Shown piece after piece: positions 1 to 11,600 of a stretch of 64,000 nt of DNA. The DNA is from Diphasiastrum complanatum (taxonomy: Eukaryota > Streptophyta > Lycopodiopsida > Lycopodiales > Lycopodiaceae). A model generated the notes under the pieces. The model was given only the letters and a program-made list of their open reading frames with translations, ran no database searches and was not told the origin of the DNA. Position 1 is the first letter of the stretch; every line of letters begins with the position of its first letter. Both the position numbers and the translations under genes were made by a program. The stretch covers positions 10,383,969-10,447,968 of the forward strand of contig CM055106.1 in NCBI GenBank assembly GCA_029204225.1, in the 5' to 3' direction.

Positions 1-1199
1 GAGAGGTTGAAATCCATTGTACCATCACTCTAGATTTGTTCAAGAGAGATAGGGTCAAGTTTAGAAGCATCAATTTGCTAGAAAACATATTTGGATCCGT
101 CCTTCAAGTGAAACCTTTGAGAGTTTCTAGTGCATATAGAGCATCTATGCAAATCTTTTGTAGAATTTGACATAGATTGGCTTAAATTGAGAGTTCTAGA
201 AAAGAGATTGAGATCCAAGTCACATTGTTCAACCCTACTCAATTTGTTTGAGTGATTGTAAGGTTTGAAAAGAGTCATTAAGGTGTCTATGACAAATGTG
301 TAGAGAGAGATCCAATTTTCTAAGAGTTCCTTCCTTTGTAGAGGGCGAGATCTAGAAGCTCATTTTGTGCTATTATTGGTGGAGAGTTTGTCTCTTTCTA
401 GGTGATCAAATATTTCTAAGTGGTATTAGCTCTTTGAAGCACAATATCTTAGTGAGACAAATCACAACTTTTGATTTTGAATTTCATTCCAAGTCTTAAA
501 AAGTAGAGTAATTGGTTCAATTTGTTGAGCAAAAATTGACATAGAATGTATGAAACTCAAATTAGTTCTATTCAACTTTCTTTGTGAGAGTGTGAGGGTC
601 AATTTGTGATCCCATTGGATGTCTAGAATGAGGAGGAGTCCATATTTGAGTATTCATGCATGGTTGAGACCTTTGTGAATCTCTAGTTGTCTAAATTTTT
701 AAGCTTTGTGAAAAATTGGTGGTATAGTTTGTTTTCAAATCAAATCAAATTCATTCTAAATCTCAAGAGTGAGATTATTTGGATCAAGAGTGAGTCCAAA
801 AGAAGTGATTAAGTTTAATTTTCAGGTGTTTGAAACAAAACCCATCTTTTGTTCAAGAATCTCAAGTGTTGAGAGAACTAGTCAAGTGAAAAGGAAAATC
901 TAGGTGTCAAATCTTTTCATATCCATTTTAACTTTAAAAAGAAAGAGTCATTGGTATTTGATGAGTCCAATAGGAGAGTGGATTTGATTTCTTGAGTGAT
1001 TTGATTCAAAGATTGTGTGCTTTTGTCTTAATGATCAAAGCAAAGTTTCCAAGTGACTAGTCATTACTATGAAGATTGATTCTTAGGTTTGTGAGCTAGA
1101 TCTTTTGCAGATCCTTCTAGATTATTGAAGATGATCAAATCTAGTCTCATGAGAGTCACAAATTACATTTGTAGAATCATATCACAGTTTTTTATTCAC
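1..1199 (+). other. 5' internal region of element J, no coding sequence recognised
   Basis: AT-rich sequence with no convincing reading frame. It lies upstream of a zinc-knuckle remnant and a 3' LTR that both read on the plus strand, so I infer it is the leader and 5' interior of a degenerate LTR element whose 5' LTR lies left of the window. No primer binding site is visible here. Confidence 0.35.
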
Positions 1200-1418
1200 A
1201 TGGCATCAATAGGTGGCATCCTATTGAAGGAAAGAAAGGATCCTAAGTGCAACCTTTGTGGCAAGGAAGGATATTTTTCCTCAAGATGCTAAAAAAAGAA
1301 GACCAATCCGTCCAAGAAAAACCAAAGCAAGGGGGCCGAGGAGAAGGATGGAGCTTCAAGTTTGAAATAAAAATACAAGAAGGACAAGTCCAAGGAAAGG
1401 TGTTTCCTTTGAGGAAAG
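1200..1418 (+). pseudogene. gag zinc-knuckle remnant of element J
   Basis: An ATG at 1200 opens MASIGGILLKE, which resembles the start of the Copia Gag proteins elsewhere in the window (MATNGGYMLES in B, MSSMGGYLMES in C). It is followed at once by a CCHC-like knuckle, CNLCGKEGYFSSRC, in which the usual histidine is tyrosine. A stop codon follows at 1290-1292 and two more stops occur before 1419. Between the Gag start and the knuckle roughly 230 residues seen in the complete elements are missing, so this is an internally deleted, non-functional Gag. It could be part of a non-autonomous derivative that moves with proteins supplied by others. Confidence 0.55.
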
Positions 1419-2096
1419 GTGAATGAGGCTTGGAGTCTCACAAGGACTTGCAAGATTTGTCTTCAAGAGTCCATCACAACACATGTCAAATCTTTTGAAA
1501 TTTTTTATTTGGAAGTGCATTTTTTGGTTCAAAATGCAAAGATAGATGTCACTTTCATGAAAGTAACTTGGATTTATTTTATGTCCTTGGAAAGTATTTT
1601 GCTTGGAACTTTAGATAGGCTCAAACTTATTGTTATGATCCAAGAGAAATCAATCAAGAATAAGAAGCAGCAATCACAAAATGAAAATAGTTTCATTTAT
1701 GCTATCATGTCAATTTATGAAGAACCATTTTGCTTTGAAGAGATTTTTGTATCTCAAAGGTGGATTAAGGCAATACTAGTTGAGGGTGATGCCTTAAAAG
1801 ATAGCAAAATATGTTTTCCTTGGAAGCTTACATTAGTTATGAAGTCAAGAAAATGGAAATATCTTCATAATGTAGGATCTTTTGGTTTCAATAAGATCAT
1901 GAATGATGTGTTCATTTATAAAGATGAAAATTGTATGTTTTCAATCCTAAAGGCAAGTTGTAAACTTCTTATGAGAATAAGTGAAGCATCCAAAGTGGAC
2001 ACTTATATCCATAAGCAAGTAGTTAGCCTTATTGAGATGGAAATACCTTTTGATTTCAATATTGGAAAAATCATGCCAAGTTGTGGTGATTTTTAG
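1419..2096 (+). pseudogene. decayed pol-like open frame, possibly Copia reverse transcriptase
   Basis: An open frame of 225 codons. Residues about 112-125 (RWIKAILVEGDALKDS) recall the segment that opens the Copia RT domain (EWIQAMDHEHQALIKS in A). Residues about 151-182 (KYLHNVGSFGFNKIMND then FIYKDENCMFSIL) recall the RT segment just before YVDD. The YVDD box itself is not present; the residues after the match read KASCKLLM. The first 90 residues match nothing I know. If the reading is right it is a dead RT fragment. If not, it is an unknown open frame inside a retroelement. Confidence is low because the match is by eye. Confidence 0.3.
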
Positions 2097-2883
2097 ACTT
2101 ATGTTTCTAGCATAAGTAATCTCGATAATCATAGGAAGTGCATATTGAATGGTCATACTTGTTTCGATCATTATGAGACATGGAGGTCTCAGATTTCCAT
2201 CAAGAAGGTGCATCATGAAGAGGATCTTAAGGAGTCATCTCAAGGTTCAAGTGTGCCAAGGATTGAGGAGGAGAGTCCTTCTCAAGGTTCAAGTGTGCCA
2301 AGGATTGAGGAGGAGAGACCTTCTCAAATTGTGATTCCAAAAAGAAACTCAAGAAATATGGTTGAGTCCATGTGGCTCACATTTCAAGGGAAAGAGGAGC
2401 ATATCTCATATTTAGCCTCATTGGATCTGAGATTAGCATGGTAAACAAGCATGAAGATATGATGCAAACACTTTGTTATTATAGCATGCATAGTCTTGCC
2501 AATTTGGATGAGTCTAATTCTCTAGATCGTGGTAATATGATGTTAGATCTTTGTGATCCTAATAAATCAAGAAGAAGTCTTTATTTTCTCGTGAAGGAGC
2601 ATGAACATGAAGAAGGAGCAAGCCTCAAGGTCAAGCATCTACATGAAAATTGGAAGGAATCAATTTTGGAGGTGCTAGGATGGTGCAAAGCTCTCAAGGT
2701 CATCAAAGATGTCAACATCAAAGAAGCACTATCATGGATATGGTGATTTCAGATCAACATCAAGCTCATTGTTTGATCTTCACACCTTTTGAACCAGCAA
2801 ATTCCAATTCATCCCATGGAGTCAAGTTCAAGATCATCATGTTTTCCATCAAGCTAGATTTACCAAGCTAGATTTTTGAGGAG
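2097..2883 (+). pseudogene. 3' internal region of element J with short broken frames
   Basis: Several overlapping short frames follow the pol-like frame, none longer than 124 codons. The frame at 2145-2444 carries a duplicated 14-residue acidic unit and then PSQIVIPKRNSRN, which looks like the low-complexity linker between Copia integrase and RT. Its position after an RT-like segment is the reverse of the normal order, so either the RT reading is wrong or the element is scrambled. The region ends in a polypurine tract, tttttgaggag at 2873-2883, directly against the LTR. Confidence 0.35.
2238..2321 (+). repeat. two-copy 42-bp tandem repeat
   Basis: The unit beginning tctcaaggttcaagtgtgcc occurs at 2238 and again at 2280, with one or two changes near the end. 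It encodes SQGSSVPRIEEESP twice in frame. Confidence 0.85.
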
Positions 2884-3712
2884 TGTGAAAGCAAAAATAA
2901 GCTTGATAGAGGCCAAAAATCTTGTATATAGATAAACACACATGTGTGGAGCGTGTTCCCACGTGTGAAAATAGTGTACTTGTCATGTACCATAATCATA
3001 TAGGTTGTACATATGATTTAATTGAAGTCCTAGTGGCTAAAAAGGCCAAAAACTAGTTTTCTAGATATATGACACATGGCATCAGTCTATTGATTGCATG
3101 AGCCAAATATTTTGGTTAGGTGTCACATCTCATGTGTAGAGGACATCTCACACGTGTGAAATAAGCTGAAGTAGGTGAATTTGGACTTCTAGAAGATTTC
3201 CAAGTAGATCTCCATATAGAAGGAAAATGGACCAAAAGTGCTCAAAATAGAAGGTTTTGTCCAAGTGTCAGTTTTGCATGATGAATCATCATATGACAAA
3301 GCACCTTCACACATGTGGGATCAGAGGGATGATCAGTACCATGAGCTCCCACTTATTGTATATATGGAGCCACATTTGGCCATAATCAGTGAGAGACACC
3401 AATCTTGGTTTTGGAAGCAATTTTGAGTGATTCTCTCCATTTGTCTACATTTGTTTTGATTGTTTTGAGGTTCTATCAATGTGTACTTGATTTTTAGGTT
3501 GGAGTCCATACTCAGACAATGTTTCACACGTGTGAAACCATAAAGTACACCTACCTTCAATTAATGATTGTTCTTGTTAGGATTTTGTGTCTAGAATTGA
3601 TCTAGATTGATCTTAATCTCAAGTAGATTGATAGATCAAGTAATCTGACAACCAATGCCTCTTTAGGATCAGATTAGGATCCACTCTTGGTCCTTTTTGT
3701 ACTTTTTGCACA
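2884..3712 (+). mobile_element. 3' LTR of element J
   Basis: The boundary follows a polypurine tract and begins TGTGAAAGCA; the proposed end is CTTTTTGCACA, giving TGTG...CACA termini and 829 bp. The end is supported because the next base begins an integrase reading frame of another element. A TATA-like tgtatatatgg lies at 3357-3367. The LTR carries perfect CACACGTGTG palindromes at 3149 and 3525, and near 2936-2970 a double module in which two such half-palindromes flank gagcgtgttcc. The partner LTR and the left target duplication are outside the window; the right duplication would be atatt (3713-3717). Confidence 0.6.
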
Positions 3713-3997
3713 ATATTGATGGTGTTACTACAATTAGCAATGGAGGTGCTAAGATGTATGTGACTTTCATTGATGATTTTAGTAGATTTTGTTGGGTTTA
3801 TCTACAAAGATGAGGTGTTTGATGTCTTTGTCAAGTTCAAGATTGCAAGGGAGGTTCAATTTTCTACAAAGATCAAGTTCTTGAGGAGTGACAATGGTGG
3901 TGAGTATATTTCTACCAACTTCAAGGTTTTTTGTGATGAGCATGGGATCAAGAGGGAGTACACAAGCCCAAGAACACCACAACAAAATGGAGTGGCC
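3713..3997 (+). pseudogene. Copia integrase fragment K
   Basis: In frame (with one indel near 3795) this encodes the integrase catalytic core from DGVTTISNGGAKM to PQQNGVA, closely matching element B residues 505-600, including LRSDNGGEY and the start of the D35E box. The fragment is cut at its 5' side by the J LTR and at its 3' side just before the catalytic glutamate, where it changes abruptly to gag-like sequence. It is therefore a broken relic of a B-like family. Residues LLKSKD expected after FCWVY are shortened to YKD, consistent with a small deletion. Confidence 0.8.
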
Positions 3998-4030
3998 CAG
4001 ACTCAAATTAAATCTTCAACATGGGGAAAC
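3998..4030 (+). pseudogene. 5' piece of Copia remnant L, upstream of the A insertion
   Basis: Thirty-three bases reading QTQIKSSTWGN, which continue in frame across the A insertion into the zinc-knuckle frame that resumes at 22646. The last five bases, gaaac, are the left copy of the target duplication of A. Confidence 0.6.
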
Positions 4031-4685
4031 TGTGAAAAATACAGATCCTAAGTGGATCTAAACTCCAAGATCATTGGCTTGAATGCTTGCACTCCAAACT
4101 ACATAAGCTAGGAATTGGCAACACATTCTATGCTACCTAGAATGCAAAGAACTTGATCAAAAAGCATTTATCACAAATGGAAACTTCCATAAACATCAAG
4201 TGCGGCCCAAAATAGCATTATACAGTCCATAATACATCAGCCTATCACTTTTGGAAAGCACCTAAGATCATACACAATAGCTTGAAGACAATACACACAA
4301 CAATGCTCTCAATGGAGGAAGAAACAATGACAATGATCTATTGATCTCAATGAAGCATACAAAAGGTTTCTCCAACCTGTTCTCCACGACTTCCCTACTA
4401 TTTATGGATGAGGAAGATGACTCTCTCTCCTCTCTCTAGAAGGTACTTGACCCTAGATATTCCCTATATAGGAAAAATAGCTAAAAATGGCTTATATGAC
4501 CAAAATACATCAAAATGGTCTCATTTTGAAGGGTATGAAGTTTGACAATTCATCATACTGAAAAAATATAGTAAATAAAAACATTGTGGCCTGGTTCACA
4601 CGTGTGAAACTCCAGAACCAAAACTATTTACAATTTTAGCCAATTTAGGTCTCAAACTAGCTAGGAAATGTTGACAATTTTCACA
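4031..4685 (-). repeat. 3' LTR of element A
   Basis: Begins tgtgaaaaatacagatcc and ends ttgacaattttcaca on the plus strand (TG...CA). It holds one CACACGTGTG palindrome at 4597-4606. A ctatatagg box and a ccataaatag box on the minus strand are both TATA candidates. The pol stop codon lies inside this LTR at 4681-4683. Confidence 0.96.
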
Positions 4686-7600
4686 CTCCCTCTTCAACAT
4701 TGGATGCTAGTTTCAACATAGTCTTTGAGCACATTCCAAGATTAGATCTATGCATTAAATATAGGTCCTTTCCCAATGGTTTGGTGAAGATATCAGCCAC
4801 ACACTCCTTTGAAGAGACATGTTGAAGCTCCACCTCTTTGGCAATGACTTGATCTCTCACAAAATGGTGAGCAATCTCAATGTGCTTGCTCCTTGCATGA
4901 AAAACAGGATTGCTTGCCAAGCTTTGGGCTGAAAGGTTATCACAAAGTATGATTGGAGTCTTCTCTGGTTCCAGCAAGTGAAGATCCAATAACATCCTCT
5001 TGATCCAAAGAATCTCCTTGGTGCATGTTGTTAATGCCTTGTACTCGGCTTCGGTGGAAGATAGAGAGATAGTTGGTTGCTTCTTTGATAGCCATGAGAC
5101 CACTCCATCTCCAAGATAGATTGCAAAGGCACTTGTTGACTTCCTATCCATTTGATCACCTGCAAAATCTGAATCTGAAAATCCACAAAGGTTAGGTGTA
5201 GTACCTCCATACAAGATGCCAAAATCTCTAGATCCCGAGATGTATCTAAGTACTCTCTTTCCTAGCTTCCAATGAGCCTCACTAGGATCTTGCATAAATT
5301 GACTTAGTTTACCAACCACAAAGCTTAGATCAGGTCTTGTGATGGTTAACCATATAAGAGATCCTATTAGCTTTCTATAGAGAGTAATGTCCTTGAAGGA
5401 TCTTTCATTACTTCTTGTAGTTAGCTTTACATTTGATTCCATAGGAGTAGAAACAACTTTACAATCTTCCATATGAAACCTTTTTAGAATAGAGTTAACA
5501 TACTTTTCTTGACATATGAATGTAGATTTAGAAGTTCTAATAATCTCTATTCCTAAGATATAATGAAGTTTACCAAGATCTTGAATTTCAAACTCTCTTT
5601 TGAGTGCCATCTTGATTTCATCTATATCTAGATTGTTACCACCACTTAAGATAATGTCATCAACATAGATCAAAAGTAAAGTGATATCATTTTCATTCAA
5701 TCTAAAGTAGAGAGAATGATCATACTCACTCATAACAAAGTTTTGAGAAAGTAAGAAGGAATTGAGCTTAGCATACCAACTCCTTGGTGCTTGCTTTAGC
5801 CCATACAAACTCTTTTGGAGATAGCACACATGATTAGGCTCATCATGTGAAACATAGCCCTCGGGTTGCTCCATGTAAATATCTTCTTCAAGATCACCAT
5901 TCAAGAAGGCATTAGTAACATCCATTTGCCACATATCCCAATCATAAAGAGTTGCAAGAGAGATTAGGATTCGAATAGTTACCATCTTTGCCACGGGTGC
6001 AAAGGTCTCATCATAGTCAATACCATATTCTTGAGCATACCCCTTTGCCACCAACCTTGCCTTGTACTTGTTGATTGATCCATCTTGATTTGTCTTGATC
6101 TTGAAGATCCACTTACAACCAATTGCCTTCTTGTCCTTTGGAAGCTTTACCAACCTCCATGTGTTGCTTTTGATGAGTGCTTGATGCTCATGATCCATGG
6201 CTTGGATCCATTCCTTCTTTTGAATTGCTTCACCTACACAAGTTGGTTCATCAAAAGAGGTAAGAAAAGCAAAGTTAGAGTTGTCCACCACTTGCTTTCC
6301 TTTTTCATCATAGGTTAGCCTTGATGGCTTAGCCCTTTGCCTTTGAGTCTTCCTTGAAGTTTGCTTTGGAGTGGCATCTCCATCTTCATCCAAGACATCT
6401 TGCACATCATGATGATTAGTAGGCACATCAACATCAACATCAACAACATTGGAAACATTCTCTTCATGAAAGATGACATCCCTACTTATGACAACTTTCT
6501 TTGTAGAAGGAATGTACACTTTGTAAGCCTTGCTTACTTCACTATAGCCAACAAACACACCCTTCTTTGATGAAGGATCTTCTTTAGTTCTATCATCAAG
6601 TGTGATATTGACAAAACATGTACATCCAAAGATCCTACAATGCTTGACACTCGGCCTTCTACCATAAAGAACCTCATGAGGAGTTTTACCATCCAAGGAA
6701 GCACTTGTCCATCTATTACATAGATAGTTAGCACATGCTAAAGCTTCCCCCCAAAAAGACTTAGCAAGATTAGCATGTAGTCTCATTGCCTTGGCACATT
6801 CACAAAGGGTTCTATTCTTCCTCTCGGCCACTCCATTCTGTTGTGGAGTCCTAGGACTAGACATCTCCCTCTTAATCACATGTGCTATACAAAAGTCTTT
6901 GAACCTATTTGAGGTGTATTCCCCTCCATTATCAGATCTTAAGCATTTGATCTTTGTATTGAATTGGTTTTCCATTTCATTCTTGAACTTGACAAATGCA
7001 GCAAACACTTCATCCTTACTTTTAAGAAGATAGATCCAAGTATACCTACTAAAGTCATCAATGAAAGTTGCATACATCTTTGCCCCACCATTGCTAGTTG
7101 TACTAGAAGAATGAATATCAGAATGCACAAGTTGAAAAGCTTCTTTAGATCTAGAAGTAGATCTAGAATAAGCAAGTCTATGAGATTTGGACAAGGCACA
7201 ATGTTCACAAACACTATTGTTTGCAACAAGACTTTTAGGGAGACCAAGAACAAGCTCTTTCTTTGCCATTACCTCCAAAGATTTGAAGTTGGGATGGCCC
7301 AACCTCTTGTGCCAAACTTCTTGGTTTGTCAATTGCTCCCTAGCCATACATCCTTCATGATTAGAGATCACACATGCATCAAGCTTGAAAAGTTTACCAT
7401 GCCTCCTACCTTGAGCAATCAAGGATCCACATTTACTTATCAAACATGCATCTCCAATGAACTCCACATCAAGTCCTTTGTCAATCATTTGACTTACACT
7501 AAGCAAATTCTTAGTGATTGAAGGAATGTACAAAACATTTTCAAGATTTGCTTTCCTATTTGTTGAAAGGGAAATAGGAATAGTGCCTATGCCTTTGATG

Positions 7601-7951
7601 TCACATTGACCATCATTTGCAGTGTAGATGATGTTACCTTCTCCCTCATAAGACAATAAGGATGTAAAGTATTCCTTATGTCTTGTCATGTGAGATGAGG
7701 CTCCACTATCAATCCACCAAGGATCATTATCATCTATGTTGGCTAACAAACTTGAAGTCATAACAAGTGATTCACATGTGTTATGTTCTTCCTCATCTAT
7801 TGTAAGATTTCCTTGCCTCTCTCCTTGCTCTCTTTTCTTCTTATAACATTCATTTGCAAAATGACCTTTTATCCCACAATAAAAGCACTTGAACTTTGAC
7901 TTATTGTTCTTAGTAGAAGAGGAAGAGGAAGAGTGATCATCATGATCAAAG
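4681..7951 (-). CDS. gag-pol: Gag-Pol polyprotein of element A, C-terminal 1090 codons (zinc knuckle to RNase H)
   Basis: Continues the Gag frame that starts at 14500 and is interrupted by B after codon 229. In order it holds a CCHC knuckle CFYCGIKGHFANEC, the protease DSG in WWIDSGASSHM, the HHCC pre-integrase domain (WHKRLGHPN, then CEHCALSKSH), the integrase core (HSDIH, LRSDNGGEY, GVAERKN), the Copia RT with intact YVDD at about 5656-5667, and RNase H (SDSDFAGD, SSTEAEY, LCDN, ARSKHIEI). No frameshift or premature stop is visible. The last residues VEEGV and the stop TGA are encoded by the polypurine tract and the first bases of the LTR. Apart from the B insertion it would be a complete autonomous element of the Copia order PR-INT-RT-RH. 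Confidence 0.93.
4686..4697 (-). other. polypurine tract of element A
   Basis: Minus-strand ttgaagagggag directly abuts the 3' LTR; it primes plus-strand DNA synthesis in LTR elements. It is also coding here (the EEG of the Pol C terminus). Confidence 0.85.
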
Positions 7952-8604
7952 TGTGAAAAACTCAGATCCAAAAGATGCTAAAGTTTCATAAAGATCTTGG
8001 CCATGGAAGTTATGCACATCTAGATTGAAAAAATGATAGAAATTGTGATGTTAAGCATACTAAACATCAACTAAACATCAAAATCTGATCATAAGCTTCC
8101 ACAAACAGAAACTTGCTGTCCCTGTCCGTACTTCAGAGCCTACAACCTGCATTTCACACGTGTGAAGCCATAGCAACAAAGAAATCACAATTCTAGTGGC
8201 TAGAATGCAAGATATGAACAAAAAAGTGAGAGAGAAGAAGATGGACCTTCAAAGAGCATAACATTCATTCAATAGAATGAAAATGAGATATGTACATACT
8301 CGTGGAGATGGCTATTTATAGCAGCCATAGTGCCTCTTGGCCACTTGTCTTATGATAGGCTAAAATTGGGGTCCAATAGGATTCACCCATATACCTAGAA
8401 ATTTGGTCAAATAGGAATGCACCAAATTATGAGCCAATAGAAGAGCTCCACACTCGACCTCCTCTAATTAATGTGACCTCAAAAGTAGTGTACACATACT
8501 TTGGGCCTCTACATACATGTATGAACCTATCTCTAACTTTTATTTGGCCATAGGCCTACAAAATCTCAAGTTAGGAAAATACTACTAGTTGACAATTTTT
8601 CACA
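7952..8604 (-). repeat. 3' LTR of element B
   Basis: Starts tgtgaaaaactcagatcc and ends gacaatttttcaca. One CACACGTGTG palindrome at 8155-8164. The pol stop codon of B (8600-8602) lies inside it. A minus-strand GCTATAAATAGC box at 8311-8322 matches the promoter of the other LTR copy. Confidence 0.97.
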
Positions 8605-11600
8605 CTCCCTCTTCAACTAGTTTTAGCATAGATTTAGAAAGTACACCAAGACTTGTTCTATGCTTGAAAAATAAGTCCTTTCCCAATGATTTGGTAAAGA
8701 TATCAGCCACACATTCCTTTGATGGGACATGTTCAAGCTTGATCTCTTTTGCCAACACTTGTTCTCTCACAAAATGGTAAGCCACCTCGATATGTTTGCT
8801 CCTTGCATGGAAAACCGGATTGCTTGCTAGACTTTGGGCTGAAAGGTTGTCACAAAAGATGATTGGACTCTCTGAAAAATCCAGCAAATGAAGCTCCATA
8901 ATCATCCTCTTGATCCACACCATCTCCTTTGTGCATGATGTCAAAGCTTTGTACTCGGCCTCACTAGAAGAAAGTGATATAGTTGCTTGTTTCTTCGACA
9001 TCCATGAGATAGCTCCATCACCTATGAAAATAGCATGTGCATTTATGGATTTTCTATCCATAAGGTCTCCTGCAAAATCTGAATCTGAAAAACCAAATAA
9101 GTTAGGTGATGAGCCTCTATAAACAATGCCAAAATCTTTTGTTCCCGAGATGTATCTCAAGATCCTCTTTCCTAGTTTCCAATGTTCTATGCTAGGATCT
9201 TGCATGAATTGGCTTAATCTACCAACACAATAAGATAAATCAGGTCTTGTGATGGTTAGATATATAAGAGAACCTATTAGCTTCCTATAGAGAGTAATGT
9301 CCTCGAAGGATCTTTCATTACCTCTTATAGTTAGCTTTACATGTGATTCCATAGGTGTATCAATAGGATTTGCATCTACCATATGAAATCTATTGAGAAT
9401 AGAAATAGCATACTTCTCTTGTGAAATAAAAGTGATTTGAGAAGTTCTAATTACTTCTATTCCTAAGATATAGCTCAAAAGACCAAGATCATGCACTTCA
9501 AATTCCTTTTTTAGTGCTTTCTTGATATCTTCTATATCTTCCTTGTTCCCTCCACTTAAAATAATGTCATGCACATAAATTAGAAGGATTGTAACATCAT
9601 TAGCACTAATTCTAAAGTAAAGTGAATGATCATACTCACTCATAGTGAAGTTTTGAGAAAGTAGAAAAGAGTTAAGCCTAGCATACCAACTCCTTGGTGC
9701 TTGCTTAAGACCATACAAACTTTTTTGTAGAAAACACACATGATTAGGCTTGCTATGAGAAACATAGCTCTCGGGTTGCTCCATGTAGACTTCCTCTTCA
9801 AGATCACCATTCAAGAAAGCATTAGAAATGTCTAATTGCCAAAGATCCCATCCATAAAGAGTTGCAAGGGAAATGATTACTCTTATGCTCACCATCTTTG
9901 CCACGGGTGCAAAGGTTTCCTCATAGTCAATGCCATGCTCTTGAGCATAACCTTTAGCCACCAACCTTGCCTTCAACTTGTTGATAGATCCATCTTGATT
10001 TGTCTTTACCTTGAAGATCCATTTGCATCCAATTGCACTTTTGCCCTTTGGAAGCTCTACCAATCTCCATGTGTTGTTCTTCATAAGTGCTTCAAACTCA
10101 AGATCCATTGCTTGGATCCATTCCTCTTTTTGCCTTGCTTCATCTACACATGAAGGTACATCAAAAGAAGTTAGGAAAGCATAGTTGGATCCATCCACCA
10201 CTTGCTTACCTTTGCCATCATAAGTGAGCCTTGAGGGTTTCACTTTATGCCTTGGAGTTCTCCTTGGAATTTGACTTGAAGAGGCTTCTTCAACATCCAC
10301 ATCCAATGTGTCATCAACTCCATTGTCATCAAGCACATTAGTTGCAACAACACCATCATCACTTGAAACAACTTTTGGAATGTTACTTTCATCAAAAATG
10401 ACATCCCTACTTGTGAACACTTTCTTGATTGAAGGAACATAAATCCTATATGCTTTGCTTACTTCACTATAACCAACAAAAATGCCCTTTCTTGAAGATG
10501 GATCCTCCTTAGTTCTATCATCAAGAGTAATGTTGAAGTAGCAAATGCATCCAAAAGTTCTTAGAAACTTGACATTAGGCTTCGTACCAAACAAAGCTTC
10601 AAAAGGGGTTTTTCCTTCCAATACAACACTTGGCCATCTATTGCATAGGAAATTTGCACACAACAAAGCATCACTCCAAAAAGGTTTAGGAAGATTAGCA
10701 TTCAATCTCATTGCCTTTGCACTCTCACACAAGGTTCTATTCTTCCTCTCGGCCACTCCATTTTGTTGTGGTGTTCTTGGACATGTGTACTCCCTCTTGA
10801 TCCCATGCTCATCGCAAAAGGCTTTGAATTTGTTAGAAATGTATTCACCACCATTGTCGCTCCTCAAGCATTTGATTTTGGTTGTAAATTGAGTCTCAAT
10901 AGCAACTTTGAACTTGACAAACACATCAAACACCTCATCCTTGCTCTTTAGTAGATAAACCCAACAAAATCTACTAAAATCATCAATGAAAGTTACATAC
11001 ATCTTAGCACCTCCATTGCTAATTGTAGTAACACCATGAATATCCGAATGCAAGAGAGAAAAAGGCATCTTAGATCTAGATATAGATCTAGTATATGGCA
11101 ATCTATGTGATTTAGACAAAGCACATTCTTCACAAACATGATTCAAGCAAGTAAGAGACTTGGGAAGTCCCCTTACTACCTCCTTTTTGGCTATTACCTC
11201 CAAGGCCTTGTAGTTGAGATGTCCCATCCTTTTATGCCATACCTCTTGAATTGACATTTGTTCATTTGCCATGCATCCAACTTGGTTAGCAACAACACAT
11301 GCATCAAGCTTGAACAATTTCCCTTGCCTTTTCCCTTTTGCAATGATACTACACCCCTTTTTGATCAAGCAAGCATCACCATCAAACTCAACTTTGAATC
11401 CTTTGTCAAGCATTTGGCTTACACTAAGTAAGTTCTTGGTAATGGATGGAATGAGCAAAACATCTTTCAATTCTATATTCCTATTTGTAGAAAGTGAAAT
11501 AGGAATTGTGCCAATCCCCTTGATTGCACACTCACCATCATTTGCGGTATAGATTACCTTCCTATCACCATCAAATGCCATTAAAGATGAAAAATACTCT

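Noticed and set aside
1-1199. Host gene or promoter at the window start
   Set aside because: No frame, splice pattern or conserved motif could be found; context is retroelement interior.
6964-7521. 185-codon plus-strand frame inside the A pol
   Set aside because: Shadow of the minus-strand integrase and protease coding sequence; no independent motif.
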